DNA of 44,947 nucleotides from JAAYBQ01 sp035403465 (lineage in GTDB: Bacteria > Spirochaetota > UBA4802 > UBA5550): assembly GCA_035403465.1 (NCBI GenBank), contig DAONFG010000029.1:1-44947 (forward strand), given 5' to 3'. Both the position numbers and the translations under genes were made by a program. The notes under the pieces were generated by a model that saw only the letters and a program-made list of their open reading frames with translations, did no database searches and was not told the origin of the DNA. This document shows, one piece after another, positions 17,834-25,462 of this stretch (its first letter is position 1; every line of letters begins with the position of its first letter).

Positions 17834-18487
17834 ATGTTTATATCACTCGAGACGCTGGCAGACGCCGGTAAATGGCTTACAATTGGCGTACTTCTATTCT
17901 TTTCAATAATGAATATTGCCATAATAGTTGAACGTATATTCTTCTACCGGAACGAAAACAGTTCAGCGGCTGCAGTCAGAGCTGCCGAATGCCTCCAGAT
18001 GCTTAAAAATAAATCATACAACGAAGCTGCGGAAGCATGCCTGCAGCTTAAAAGCGGCATGATGCGGCTTGTGAGTGTGACTGCCGATTTCCTGCGCAGC
18101 GCCGGTTCGAAAGATGATGATGTATCGATCCTTGAGCTGGAACTCGAGAACAGCCTTGCGACCGAGAAGCTGCGGTCTGAAAAGTATATCGCGATCCTGG
18201 GTTCAACGGGAGCGGTAAGCCCGCTCATAGGGCTTTTCGGTACGGTCCTGGGAATAATGAAGTCATTCGCGGGGATATCGACCGGGAGCGCTCACGGGGC
18301 GGGCGTGCTGCAGGCGGTATCTGCCGGTATCTGGGAGGCGCTCTACACGACTGCGTTCGGGATATTTGTTTCAGTCCCCGCGCTTATGCTCTACAACTAC
18401 TTTACGAACAGGGCGAACTCAAGGCTTGACCTTCTTGCGAACATGGCTAACAGGATGCTGATAATCGCAAAGAGAAACAGGAAGTGA
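17834..18487 (+). CDS. exbB: MotA/TolQ/ExbB proton channel family protein
   Basis: This 217-residue inner-membrane protein has helices at about 14-34, 115-140 and 165-190. The signature of the family is GSTGAVSPLIGLFGTVLGIM, followed by GIWEALYTTAFGIFVSVPA. With ExbD it forms a proton-driven motor that energises outer-membrane transport through TonB, or envelope stability in the Tol system. AAGGA lies 8 bases before ATG 17834. exbD begins 10 bases after its stop. No tonB, tolA or receptor gene is in view, so ExbB and TolQ cannot be told apart. Confidence 0.92.
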   Translation: MFISLETLADAGKWLTIGVLLFFSIMNIAIIVERIFFYRNENSSAAAVRAAECLQMLKNKSYNEAAEACLQLKSGMMRLVSVTADFLRSAGSKDDDVSILELELENSLATEKLRSEKYIAILGSTGAVSPLIGLFGTVLGIMKSFAGISTGSAHGAGVLQAVSAGIWEALYTTAFGIFVSVPALMLYNYFTNRANSRLDLLANMANRMLIIAKRNRK

Positions 18488-18497
18488 GGCCGGTGGA

Positions 18498-18938
18498 ATG
18501 AAAAGGTTCAGGTACAACGAGCGCAAAAGAATTTATGCTGATGCGAATATCACTCCCCTGGTGGACGCGTGCCTTGTATTGCTGATAATCTTCATGATAT
18601 CATCACCATTTATCATAAACCAGACCGTCAACATCGCGCTGCCCAGGACTCTCTCTGCTGCAGAGATGAAAGAGGGGGATGAACTTAGCATCTATGCGGT
18701 TTATGATACTGATCAGAAAAAGACGGTCATATCAATCGGTGAGAACAAAAACCTGAAGAATGACCAGGTGCGGCAGATACTTAAAGAGGATCTGCAGAAC
18801 CGGAAGAGCAGGAATGTGCGGATATTTTCTGACGGGAACGTTCCGATGAAGCGGATCATTGAGCTGACTGACATTGTGCTTTCCACGGGCGGGAAGATCC
18901 AGATAATCACCGAGTACGGCGAACCGGAAAACAACTGA
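18498..18938 (+). CDS. exbD: ExbD/TolR family biopolymer transport protein
   Basis: This 146-residue protein has a cytoplasmic start, one membrane helix at about 18-38 and a periplasmic domain. The proton-relay aspartate of the family lies in ITPLVDACLVLLIIF (Asp24). The periplasmic domain ends with IELTDIVLSTGGKIQIITE, a standard ExbD pattern. It works with the ExbB-like protein encoded just upstream. GGTGG precedes the ATG. The small NrdD-like gene follows about 75 bases later and may or may not be co-transcribed. Confidence 0.92.
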   Translation: MKRFRYNERKRIYADANITPLVDACLVLLIIFMISSPFIINQTVNIALPRTLSAAEMKEGDELSIYAVYDTDQKKTVISIGENKNLKNDQVRQILKEDLQNRKSRNVRIFSDGNVPMKRIIELTDIVLSTGGKIQIITEYGEPENN

Positions 18939-18957
18939 AAAAAATCTATAATTAATC

Positions 18958-18986
18958 TTGACAGATTATGTCTCATTAGGTAAGCT
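18958..18986 (+). promoter_or_regulatory. Weak candidate promoter before the NrdD-like gene
   Basis: TTGACA (18958-18963) is followed 17 bases later by TAAGCT (18981-18986). The -35 box is perfect but the -10 box is poor. If used, the small gene at 19015 would have its own transcript. Confidence 0.25.
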
Positions 18987-19014
18987 ACTGAAAACTACTT
19001 CCAAGGGTAATAAT

Positions 19015-19197
19015 ATGTCAAAACGCGTCATGGTTCCTTCCGAGGTTTTTTCACGTGTTTCAGGTTATTTCAGACCGGTAAACCAGTGGAACAAGGGTAA
19101 ACGAGAGGAGTTCTCACAAAGGCTTTGCGCAGACGTTCTGAAGATCAAGGGTGATTTATCCATGGTCATGGCAGAGACCGGAAGAATCACCTCATAG
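19015..19197 (+). CDS. Stand-alone NrdD-like glycyl-radical domain protein
   Basis: This 60-residue protein starts at ATG 19015 with AAGGG 8 bases upstream; the frame could extend to TTG 18958 but has no ribosome site there. Residues 12-33 (FSRVSGYFRPV, then NQWNKGKREEF) closely resemble the C-terminal tail of one type of anaerobic ribonucleotide reductase NrdD, where the glycine of R-V-x-G-Y is the glycyl radical site. Here that is Gly17. The zinc-binding cysteines that precede this tail in full NrdD are absent, and only one Cys remains. By analogy with GrcA (YfiD), which replaces a damaged radical domain of pyruvate formate-lyase, it could be a spare radical module, but that is inference. 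No NrdD or NrdG is in the window. The gene overlaps the anti-sigma gene tail to tail by 11 bases. Confidence 0.65.
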   Translation: MSKRVMVPSEVFSRVSGYFRPVNQWNKGKREEFSQRLCADVLKIKGDLSMVMAETGRITS

Positions 19198-19516
19198 GGT
19201 AGGCTTCATTTATCAGTCCGCTTATTTCAGCAGTAACTGTATCATTTTCTGAATTTATCTCTTCTATTGAATATGTGTAGCCGTAAAGAACCGTGGTGTT
19301 TCCTGAACCTGCAGTTATACCCGAAAAGTAAAGGTTCAGGATAAAAAGCACCACCGAAAATGATGCTGCTGCAATAGACACAAACGAGCCCCTCAAAAGG
19401 AACTTTTCCCTGCGGCCTGTAACTCCTGCTAACACCCGTGATGCGATCCTGCTGTCCCATGAATCGCTCTCAAGCCTGAACTTAACGGCATCCCTCATCC
19501 TGTTATTCTCTTTCAT
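19187..19516 (-). CDS. Putative membrane anti-sigma factor
   Basis: This 109-residue protein has about 40 cytoplasmic residues (basic, helical), one membrane helix at about 43-66 and a 40-residue periplasmic tail. Its start overlaps the sigma factor gene by 14 bases, which implies translational coupling. Size, topology and position fit a single-pass anti-sigma factor that holds the ECF sigma at the membrane, like CnrY or RsiW, but no anti-sigma domain motif such as a zinc site is visible. The role is inferred from context. Confidence 0.6.
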   Translation of the reverse strand: MKENNRMRDAVKFRLESDSWDSRIASRVLAGVTGRREKFLLRGSFVSIAAASFSVVLFILNLYFSGITAGSGNTTVLYGYTYSIEEINSENDTVTAEISGLINEAYPMR

Positions 19517-20000
19517 GACCTGTACCTGTCCTGTCCTGAATTATTTTTTTTCCCCTTGAAGCCCTGGACTTTACCGTTCCCGGCCGTATCCCGAGCTTTG
19601 CCGAAATTTCATTAATCCTCAGCCCCTCTGCCATCATCTGCAGTACCGGCCTGTACTTTTCAGGCAGCGCATTTATACTGTCATGTAGTATTGCAGTATC
19701 GGGTGCCGTGTCGTTTTCCTTCACGGTGTGCCGTGCAGAGCGAAGGGCCTTCTCCTCTTCGCGCATAAGCTTTCTGTTCATCCGCAGCGATTCATTCCGC
19801 GCGATTACATAGAGCCATGTCTCGATTGATGAATCGGCCCGGAAACTGTTTTTCACAAGGCCCCTGTATGCGCGTATGTAAGTCTCCTGTGCGACGTCAT
19901 CAATCGCGTGGTAGAATCTTTCAGCCAGGGTCTTTTCGATGGCGGAAAGCACCACTTTTTTTGTGCTCTTCACTATCAGTGAAAAATCAGTTTCGTTCAT
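19503..20000 (-). CDS. ECF-type RNA polymerase sigma factor
   Basis: This 165-residue protein has the two ECF domains. Region 2 contains DDVAQETYIRAYRGL (about 34-48) and SSIETWLYVIARNESLRM. Region 4 contains LPEKYRPVLQMMAEGLRINE and then ISAKLGIRPGTVKSRASRGK, the helix-turn-helix for the -35 element. It should direct RNA polymerase to envelope-stress promoters. Its ATG overlaps the stop of the Spy-like gene (ATGA) and its end overlaps the anti-sigma gene, so sensor, sigma and anti-sigma are translated as a coupled set. An ECF-like promoter lies upstream of the cluster at 21217-21245. Confidence 0.92.
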   Translation of the reverse strand: MNETDFSLIVKSTKKVVLSAIEKTLAERFYHAIDDVAQETYIRAYRGLVKNSFRADSSIETWLYVIARNESLRMNRKLMREEEKALRSARHTVKENDTAPDTAILHDSINALPEKYRPVLQMMAEGLRINEISAKLGIRPGTVKSRASRGKKIIQDRTGTGHERE

Positions 20001-20509
20001 TCCATGCCTTCCGGTCCGGGACCAGGCCCCTTTCCCCTGAACATGCGGCGTTCGCGTTCAAGTTTTTCCTTCTGCTCGGAATTGAGTATCGTTGAAATTA
20101 CCCTGCCCTGGTTGATCCTGAGCATGTGAACATCAATGTTGACTGCCCCGATTTTTTCAAGTATTGCGCGAACCTGTTTCATGTCAGGGTTGTCCTGTTT
20201 AAGCAGGTCGCGCAGTTTTTCACGTTCGGGTTCGATCTTTTTCATCAGAAGATCATGTTCCCTGTCAAATGCTTCGTTCAGCACATTGATTTTTACGATC
20301 TGTTCTTCCGAGAGGTCCAGGCGTTCCTTCATGAATTCCGGGGTGCAGAAGTTCCTGCCCGGGCCCATACCGCGCATCATGCTGTCACGGTGCCCGTAAC
20401 CTGGAAACGGGCCGAAGCCGCAGCGCATTTTACGGTCATAAATAACTCCGAAAGCAACAAGCAGCACTATCACTGCTGAAAGAATTATCACTGTTATCCT
20501 GTTATTCAT
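19997..20509 (-). CDS. Spy/CpxP/CnrX-like periplasmic sensor, membrane-anchored
   Basis: This 170-residue protein starts at ATG 20509 with AGGAG 7 bases upstream. An uncleaved or signal helix spans about 6-24. A Gly/Met/His-rich stretch (about 30-52) follows, then the helical Spy-like domain with RLDLSEEQIVKINVL, an LTxxQ-type motif, and a second part LNSEQKEKLERERRM. Such proteins act as periplasmic chaperones or, like CnrX, metal sensors that control an ECF sigma through an anti-sigma factor. The direct overlap with the sigma gene supports the sensor role. Met/His residues could bind metal, but no ligand is proven. Confidence 0.8.
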   Translation of the reverse strand: MNNRITVIILSAVIVLLVAFGVIYDRKMRCGFGPFPGYGHRDSMMRGMGPGRNFCTPEFMKERLDLSEEQIVKINVLNEAFDREHDLLMKKIEPEREKLRDLLKQDNPDMKQVRAILEKIGAVNIDVHMLRINQGRVISTILNSEQKEKLERERRMFRGKGPGPGPEGME

Positions 20510-20533
20510 ATCACTGCTCCTGCAATGTAAGAG

Positions 20534-20566
20534 GGGGTGTGCGGATCTTTATTACCGCACCACCCC
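20534..20566 (-). other. Hairpin between the two Spy-like genes
   Basis: GGGGTGTGCGG (20534-20544) pairs with CCGCACCACCCC (20555-20566) with one bulged base and a 10-base loop. It lies in the 64-base gap before the second gene. It may be an attenuator, a partial terminator or an mRNA-stabilising stem that sets the ratio of the abundant first protein to the sigma factor. No U-tract follows. Confidence 0.5.
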
Positions 20567-20573
20567 GGTTATA

Positions 20574-21185
20574 TTAATCTTCAGGGTAGTACGGGCAGTC
20601 TTTGTTACCCCTTTTATCCCTGAATTCCTTTAACTGTTCAATCTGTTCTTTGGTAAAAATCTTCTCTATATCTTTGTCACGGCTTTCTCTCAGTTTTTTC
20701 AGCTCATCTGCGTTCTTTCTGTTTTTGTAAAATTTATCTTCGTAATCCATGTTGATCTTGTGAATCTTTTCGATCTGGTCATCAGTCAGGTCAAGCGCAG
20801 GCCCCATCATCATTCCACGGCCATAGTCTTTATCGTCACGTTTTCCATTATGTTTCCCGTCCCCCTTTTTCCAGTCCCTGGAGCGGTTTTTTCGTGCATC
20901 CTCGAGTTTTTTCTTCTGCTCGGGTGTAAGAATTTTTTCGATCGCTTTCCTGTGTTCATTCCTGTCTTTCCAGGCCTTTTCCCGGTACTCCATGTTCACC
21001 TTATGGATTTTATCAGACTGCTCATCGGTGAGGTTCAAATCCTCAAACATCATGCCCGGGCCGTAACCCATGCCGTTACCCGGCCCGCCGCAGAATCCTT
21101 CACCACCCATGCCCCTTGCGTAAAGGCCTGTTGAAAGGATTGCCACAGCAGCAGCTGTCGCTGTTATTGTTAATAGTTTTTTCAT
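20574..21185 (-). CDS. Periplasmic protein with two tandem Spy-like repeats
   Basis: This 203-residue protein begins with a signal peptide ending near ALSTGLYA (about residue 23) and a Gly/Met-rich stretch. The body has two similar units of about 75 residues. The first opens with LNLTDEQSDKIHKVNMEY and the second with LDLTDDQIEKIHKINMDY, each followed by a second LTxxQ-like motif (LTPEQKKKLE and FTKEQIEQLKE). Spy has a single such unit with two motifs, so this is an internal duplication. It is probably an abundant periplasmic chaperone or metal buffer. GGAGG lies 9 bases before the ATG. It is first in the sigma operon, next to the ECF-like promoter. Confidence 0.8.
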   Translation of the reverse strand: MKKLLTITATAAAVAILSTGLYARGMGGEGFCGGPGNGMGYGPGMMFEDLNLTDEQSDKIHKVNMEYREKAWKDRNEHRKAIEKILTPEQKKKLEDARKNRSRDWKKGDGKHNGKRDDKDYGRGMMMGPALDLTDDQIEKIHKINMDYEDKFYKNRKNADELKKLRESRDKDIEKIFTKEQIEQLKEFRDKRGNKDCPYYPED

Positions 21186-21216
21186 AGGAAATATCCTCCG
21201 TTAATCATTTTGACTG

Positions 21217-21245
21217 TTAGACCCGGAATAATTGCAAATGGTTCC
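21217..21245 (-). promoter_or_regulatory. ECF-sigma-type promoter of the Spy-sigma operon
   Basis: On the minus strand GGAACC (21245-21240) and GTCTAA (21222-21217) are 17 bases apart. This matches the GGAAC / GTC pattern recognised by many ECF sigma factors and does not resemble sigma-70 boxes. Transcription would start near 21210, about 25 bases before ATG 21185. It suggests that the sigma factor controls its own operon. Confidence 0.6.
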
Positions 21246-21350
21246 ATTGTTAGAGAATTTAACAGGTTCTTCCTGAAAAATCATTATATATTATTCAAAG
21301 ACGTGTATTAGTACTGTTGCAGGATGTGCAGGAAGGCTTATAAACTCAAT

Positions 21351-21481
21351 GTCATTCCGGCTGGATTAAAGCTGAGGCAGCCATCACGGCTGCATTGCCG
21401 TAGTATTAATGAAAAGTAAATCAGCAAACAGATTGTATCATCAGGATTCCGGTATTCCCCTGCCGGGGAAACAGGAATGAC
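21351..21481. repeat. Possible small repeat element with GTCATTCC ends
   Basis: The 131-base segment begins GTCATTCCGGCTGGATT and ends CAGGAATGAC, so its 8-base termini GTCATTCC / GGAATGAC are perfect inverted repeats. An inner hairpin, CCCC-TGCC-GGGG, lies near the right end. The ends match the GTCAT...ATGAC termini of the element at 17718, so the two may be related. Confidence 0.5.
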
Positions 21482-21515
21482 AAAATATAAGTTTAAGAAT
21501 AAATCGGATTTAGTT

Positions 21516-22946
21516 CTACACCATTCTCCTCGCCATCACCAGTACTGCCAGAAACATGAACAGAATAAACATCGTAAGAGCTTTACGCTTGTCATCAACG
21601 GTAAGTCCCCGTTCCATCATGATGTATATGTGCGTGGAGATTGTAGCTGTAATCGAGAAGAATATGGATGCCAGCAGCACAGTTATAAGTGTCATTGACG
21701 CACCGATGATCATCCCTCCGAGCCTGTGAACCACTGTCAGCTCGCCGCTAAGTTCCCTGAATATTGTACCGTTGATTCCGCTGAGTGCTGCCTCTGATGT
21801 TTTAACAAAAATGACCGGGATTCCCGAGAAAATCGCGGCAGCATCACCGCTTAGTACGGCTTTTGACACAGCCAGGGTGAGCGTGAGCGCGAATGAGTGT
21901 ATGATGAATACAGCTGCGAATGTCACAAGGGCAAGCATTGATGCCACCGGGATCATGTATATCAGCGTGAGGTTATGCTTTTTTATGAAGAGGAGCAGGT
22001 CCTTCAGGTTCCTGAACATCCCGCTCTCCCTGTGTGCTGTCACAGGGGGATAGAACCAGATGCCTGCAGACACCAGGAGTGCAATAAAGATGCTGAAGAT
22101 ATAAACCGGGAAAAAGGCCACTGCAAAGAGCAAAGGCCCGAGCATCGGTATTTTGCCAAAGAAAACAAGTGCCAGGTTGACAAGAAGCAGCGCCGCGGTG
22201 TTGCAGATAAAAATTGCCGGGCATTTCTTTACCGCGAAAAACGCGATCGTGTCCCATCCGGGTTCCCTGTTGTAGAATATTTTTTCAAGTGTAACCCTGG
22301 AAACAACTGCAGCGGCGACCATGTAGAATGAAAGAAGCACGGCCGCAGGTATAAGGTTGAACAGGATATACGCTGTATTTGCACCGGGTAGTGACGCCGA
22401 TGGGAGTATCCCCTGTAGCATGGTTATTATCCGGATAATGAGCAGCATTATGAGTACTGCAGCTGCAGCGGGGATTATTTTTTTTATGCTGAACGATGTG
22501 GCTGTAATCGAGAAAAGTTCGCCTACAGTGAATGTATTTATGCTGTTCTGCATGAATGTAATGCCGCTCCCTGCCGTCTGCGGGATCTGGTCCGGGGATA
22601 TCCCGGCAGCCGGAACTGTTTCCCTGTACACGGCAGAGGCAAGGTTGGGAAGATCAGGCCTGGCGGACTTTACATGTGATTCAGGTTCATTTCCAGTGCG
22701 TGTTCCCTGGTAGGCAGCGGGTATGGTTATGGGAAAGTCCATGCTGCACTTTCTGCATTTGTACCTGTAGTTTCCCGGCTGTATGTTGGAAAAAGTTACC
22801 GAATAAAAGGCGCCGCATCCGGGACAGAACTGCATCTTGATTTTCTTTTCGCACCCGGAACAGTTTATGACAGGATCCTTCAGCTGTTTAAGTTCTTCGT
22901 AGCTGATAGTGTGCGGCGTGTTACAGTTTGAACAGTATACCTGCAT
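21516..22946 (-). CDS. Zinc-ribbon polytopic membrane protein
   Basis: This 476-residue protein starts with about 75 residues carrying four Cys pairs: CSNC, CSGC, CPGC and CRKC. This is consistent with two zinc ribbons of the MJ0042-like type (VYCSNCNTPHTISYEE is a typical first part). A polar linker follows. About eight membrane helices lie between residues 150 and 470, with a Pro-rich cytoplasmic loop. I recognise no transport or enzyme motif. The layout, a cytosolic zinc ribbon on a membrane bundle, is seen in poorly characterised proteins. It lies between two minus-strand units, 44 bases downstream of the PBP1A gene, and could be co-transcribed with it. Confidence 0.75.
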   Translation of the reverse strand: MQVYCSNCNTPHTISYEELKQLKDPVINCSGCEKKIKMQFCPGCGAFYSVTFSNIQPGNYRYKCRKCSMDFPITIPAAYQGTRTGNEPESHVKSARPDLPNLASAVYRETVPAAGISPDQIPQTAGSGITFMQNSINTFTVGELFSITATSFSIKKIIPAAAAVLIMLLIIRIITMLQGILPSASLPGANTAYILFNLIPAAVLLSFYMVAAAVVSRVTLEKIFYNREPGWDTIAFFAVKKCPAIFICNTAALLLVNLALVFFGKIPMLGPLLFAVAFFPVYIFSIFIALLVSAGIWFYPPVTAHRESGMFRNLKDLLLFIKKHNLTLIYMIPVASMLALVTFAAVFIIHSFALTLTLAVSKAVLSGDAAAIFSGIPVIFVKTSEAALSGINGTIFRELSGELTVVHRLGGMIIGASMTLITVLLASIFFSITATISTHIYIMMERGLTVDDKRKALTMFILFMFLAVLVMARRMV

Positions 22947-22990
22947 CAGTTATGCTCCGGGATTTGATTGTGCCATATATATTATACATC

Positions 22991-25363
22991 CTATTCGGGG
23001 AAAATAAACTTTTCGGAATCGCCTGCTTCGGATTGGTCCGTTTTATCAAAGAGTTTCGTGTCGCCTGAAGTGCTGCTGTTCTTTTCTCTTGATATAAGTT
23101 CGCTTATATTTGAAAGTTTACCGTGCAGGCCGTCGCATTGTTCAACCGGTTCAGTACCTGCCAGGAAGTATTCGTTCCTTGACTGGCAGTTCCGGTCAGC
23201 AGCTTTTCCTGTCACTGAACAGATCCTCCTGGCCGTGACACCGGGGGGCGCTGAACGGAATGATCTCCTCTTGCGCGATGAATACACCCGTGACATGAAT
23301 TTACCCCACGCCGGCGCCGCGATCGCAGCGCCGCTCCGGCCGGAACCTAAAGAGAATTCAGGCGACTCGCATCCTATCCAGACAGAGGCAACGATATCGG
23401 GCGTAAAGCCGATGAACCATGCGTCGCGAAATTCCGTGTTTGTTCCGGTCTTGCCCGCGCACGGGAGCCTGAATCCGCCTTCACTTCTTACAGCATATGT
23501 CGCGGTTCCGGAATCGACAACGTCCCTCATTATATCTGTCATGATAAATGCTGTGCGGTCATCCATGACCCGGACTTTTTTGTATCTTCCCTCTGCAGTG
23601 TAGAGTATTTTCCCGCTGCTGTCTGTGACCTCCCTGATTGCATGCGGGGTAACAGAGAATCCGTTATTGGCAAAAACTGAAAATCCCGCGGCCATCTCCA
23701 GGGGTGTGAGTTCGGTGGTGCCGAGTGAGAGCGTCGGGTCAGTCTGGAACCTTTTGACCGGTACGCCCGTGAGCTTTGAAGCAAATCCTGTTATGGACTC
23801 GCCGCCTGTAATGTCATAGATCCTGGCAGAGACAATATTAAGCGACATGGCAAAAGCTTTACGGGCCAGCACCCTCCCGGAAAAGTCCTTGTCATAATTT
23901 GACGGCTTCCATGTATCGCGCCGTCCCTTGTATGTAATAGGTGAATCGTAGAATGATGTCGCAGCTGTAATCTTTCCGCTCTCAATGGCCGCGCCGTAGA
24001 CAAATGCCTTGAACGATGAACCCGGCTGCCTCCTGCTCTGTACTGCACGGTTGAGCTGGTTTGACTGGCTGAACTTACTGCCTCCGCATAACGCCAGTAT
24101 TTCACCGTTTGCCGGGTCGATAACAGCAATCGCACCCTCGGCCCTGGACTTCCTCATCATAGCCTCGTGCCTGCGGCCTGCGCCGCTGACCTTCGCGTCA
24201 ATGCCGTCATTTCCGGTAATCAGCGCAGCGATAGAAACCTCGTCGCTTACTGATTCGATGAACGCCCTGTTCCATGCAACGGTCCGCTCCGTCAGCTCGC
24301 TTTTTGCTCCCGCATTATTACCGTTTCTGTCAACCGATAGTTTAGCGTATTCCCGTTCTATTTTCTTCAGCTCGCCGGTGTTCTGCCACACTGAGCGCTT
24401 ATTCTGTTCCCTTAACACTTCGTCCATTACTGTGTCCGCGTAGTCCTGGTACGCAATATCAACCGTGGTCCTCACAACAAGACCGCCCCTGTAGACCATA
24501 TCCTCTCCGTACATGGCAACAAGTTCTCTCCGTATATATTCCGTGAACCATGGAGCCCTGTCTGTATTCTCCCTGCGTATCCCCGACTCGGTAAACCTTG
24601 TTCTGCTCTGTTCTGTGAACTTCTCCCAGAATGAATTAAACATTGCTGCAGCATCAGGCTTTGAAATATATCCTGATGCGATCAGGTTAAAGAGGACTGA
24701 ACGTGACTTTTCATACGATGATGCGGGATTCTTCAGCGGAGAATACCAGTCCGGGGCGGACGGGATGCACGCAAGTACGCATGCCTCAACAGTGTTGATG
24801 TCCTTCAGCTTTTTCCCGAAGTAGAATTCAGCTGCAGCGCCGACACCGTAGACTCCGTGGCTGAAGTATATCCTGTTCAGGTACATCTCAAGGATCTGTT
24901 CCTTGGTATAGTTTTTTTCAAACTCGCGCGCAAGGAAGAGCTCGACGAGTTTCCGTTTTACGCTCCTTTCCCTGGTTGTGTAGACCTGTTTGGCAAGCTG
25001 CTGGGTGATCGTCGATCCGCCCTGCCGGAGTTCACCGCTCGTGAGGTCAACAATCACTGCACGTATGATTCCCGGGAGGTCTATCCCTGAATGCATAAAA
25101 AAGCTGTTGTCTTCAGCTGCTATAAACGCCAGCTTCAGGCATTCGGGAATTTCTGAAATTGCAGTGTAGTCCCTGTACTCGTCGTAGAGTTCAGCGACAA
25201 GTTCGCCGTTCCTGTCGTAGATCCTGCTGGGCGCGGATTGTTTCAGTTTCGCTGATTCCTTTATGAGAGCATAACTCACGGTATATGCGTAAACCGTGTA
25301 GATGAATGGAATCAGCAACACTGCGCAGAGTATAATGTATATGGCTATATTTCTTTTTTTCAT
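22991..25363 (-). CDS. mrcA: Class A penicillin-binding protein 1A
   Basis: This 790-residue bifunctional enzyme builds peptidoglycan. I place the start at ATG 25363, since the extension to TTG 25387 has no ribosome site. A membrane anchor at about 6-28 is followed by the GT51 glycosyltransferase domain with the catalytic glutamate in AAEDNSFFMH (Glu84) and QGGSTITQQLAKQ. The transpeptidase domain has the SxxK motif SSFK (Ser449), an SxN motif in AMSLNIVSAR and KTGT near residue 650. It polymerises glycan strands and crosslinks their peptides at the outer face of the inner membrane. All catalytic motifs are present. Confidence 0.95.
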   Translation of the reverse strand: MKKRNIAIYIILCAVLLIPFIYTVYAYTVSYALIKESAKLKQSAPSRIYDRNGELVAELYDEYRDYTAISEIPECLKLAFIAAEDNSFFMHSGIDLPGIIRAVIVDLTSGELRQGGSTITQQLAKQVYTTRERSVKRKLVELFLAREFEKNYTKEQILEMYLNRIYFSHGVYGVGAAAEFYFGKKLKDINTVEACVLACIPSAPDWYSPLKNPASSYEKSRSVLFNLIASGYISKPDAAAMFNSFWEKFTEQSRTRFTESGIRRENTDRAPWFTEYIRRELVAMYGEDMVYRGGLVVRTTVDIAYQDYADTVMDEVLREQNKRSVWQNTGELKKIEREYAKLSVDRNGNNAGAKSELTERTVAWNRAFIESVSDEVSIAALITGNDGIDAKVSGAGRRHEAMMRKSRAEGAIAVIDPANGEILALCGGSKFSQSNQLNRAVQSRRQPGSSFKAFVYGAAIESGKITAATSFYDSPITYKGRRDTWKPSNYDKDFSGRVLARKAFAMSLNIVSARIYDITGGESITGFASKLTGVPVKRFQTDPTLSLGTTELTPLEMAAGFSVFANNGFSVTPHAIREVTDSSGKILYTAEGRYKKVRVMDDRTAFIMTDIMRDVVDSGTATYAVRSEGGFRLPCAGKTGTNTEFRDAWFIGFTPDIVASVWIGCESPEFSLGSGRSGAAIAAPAWGKFMSRVYSSRKRRSFRSAPPGVTARRICSVTGKAADRNCQSRNEYFLAGTEPVEQCDGLHGKLSNISELISREKNSSTSGDTKLFDKTDQSEAGDSEKFIFPE

Positions 25364-25462
25364 TAAAATTGTCTTGCCTGACAGCAATCATTACTTATAA
25401 TAAAAGAGTCTGTATGCCCTGTTATTATAATCGGTATATTGACTTAATACTTGAGAACAGGC

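Larger units (their letters stand above)
21186..21515. other. Intergenic region upstream of the Spy-ECF operon
   Basis: This 330-base stretch lies upstream of the sigma-factor operon (minus strand) and downstream of the zinc-ribbon gene. It contains the ECF-like promoter at 21217-21245 and a 131-base repeat element at 21351-21481. No gene was seen. Confidence 0.65.
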
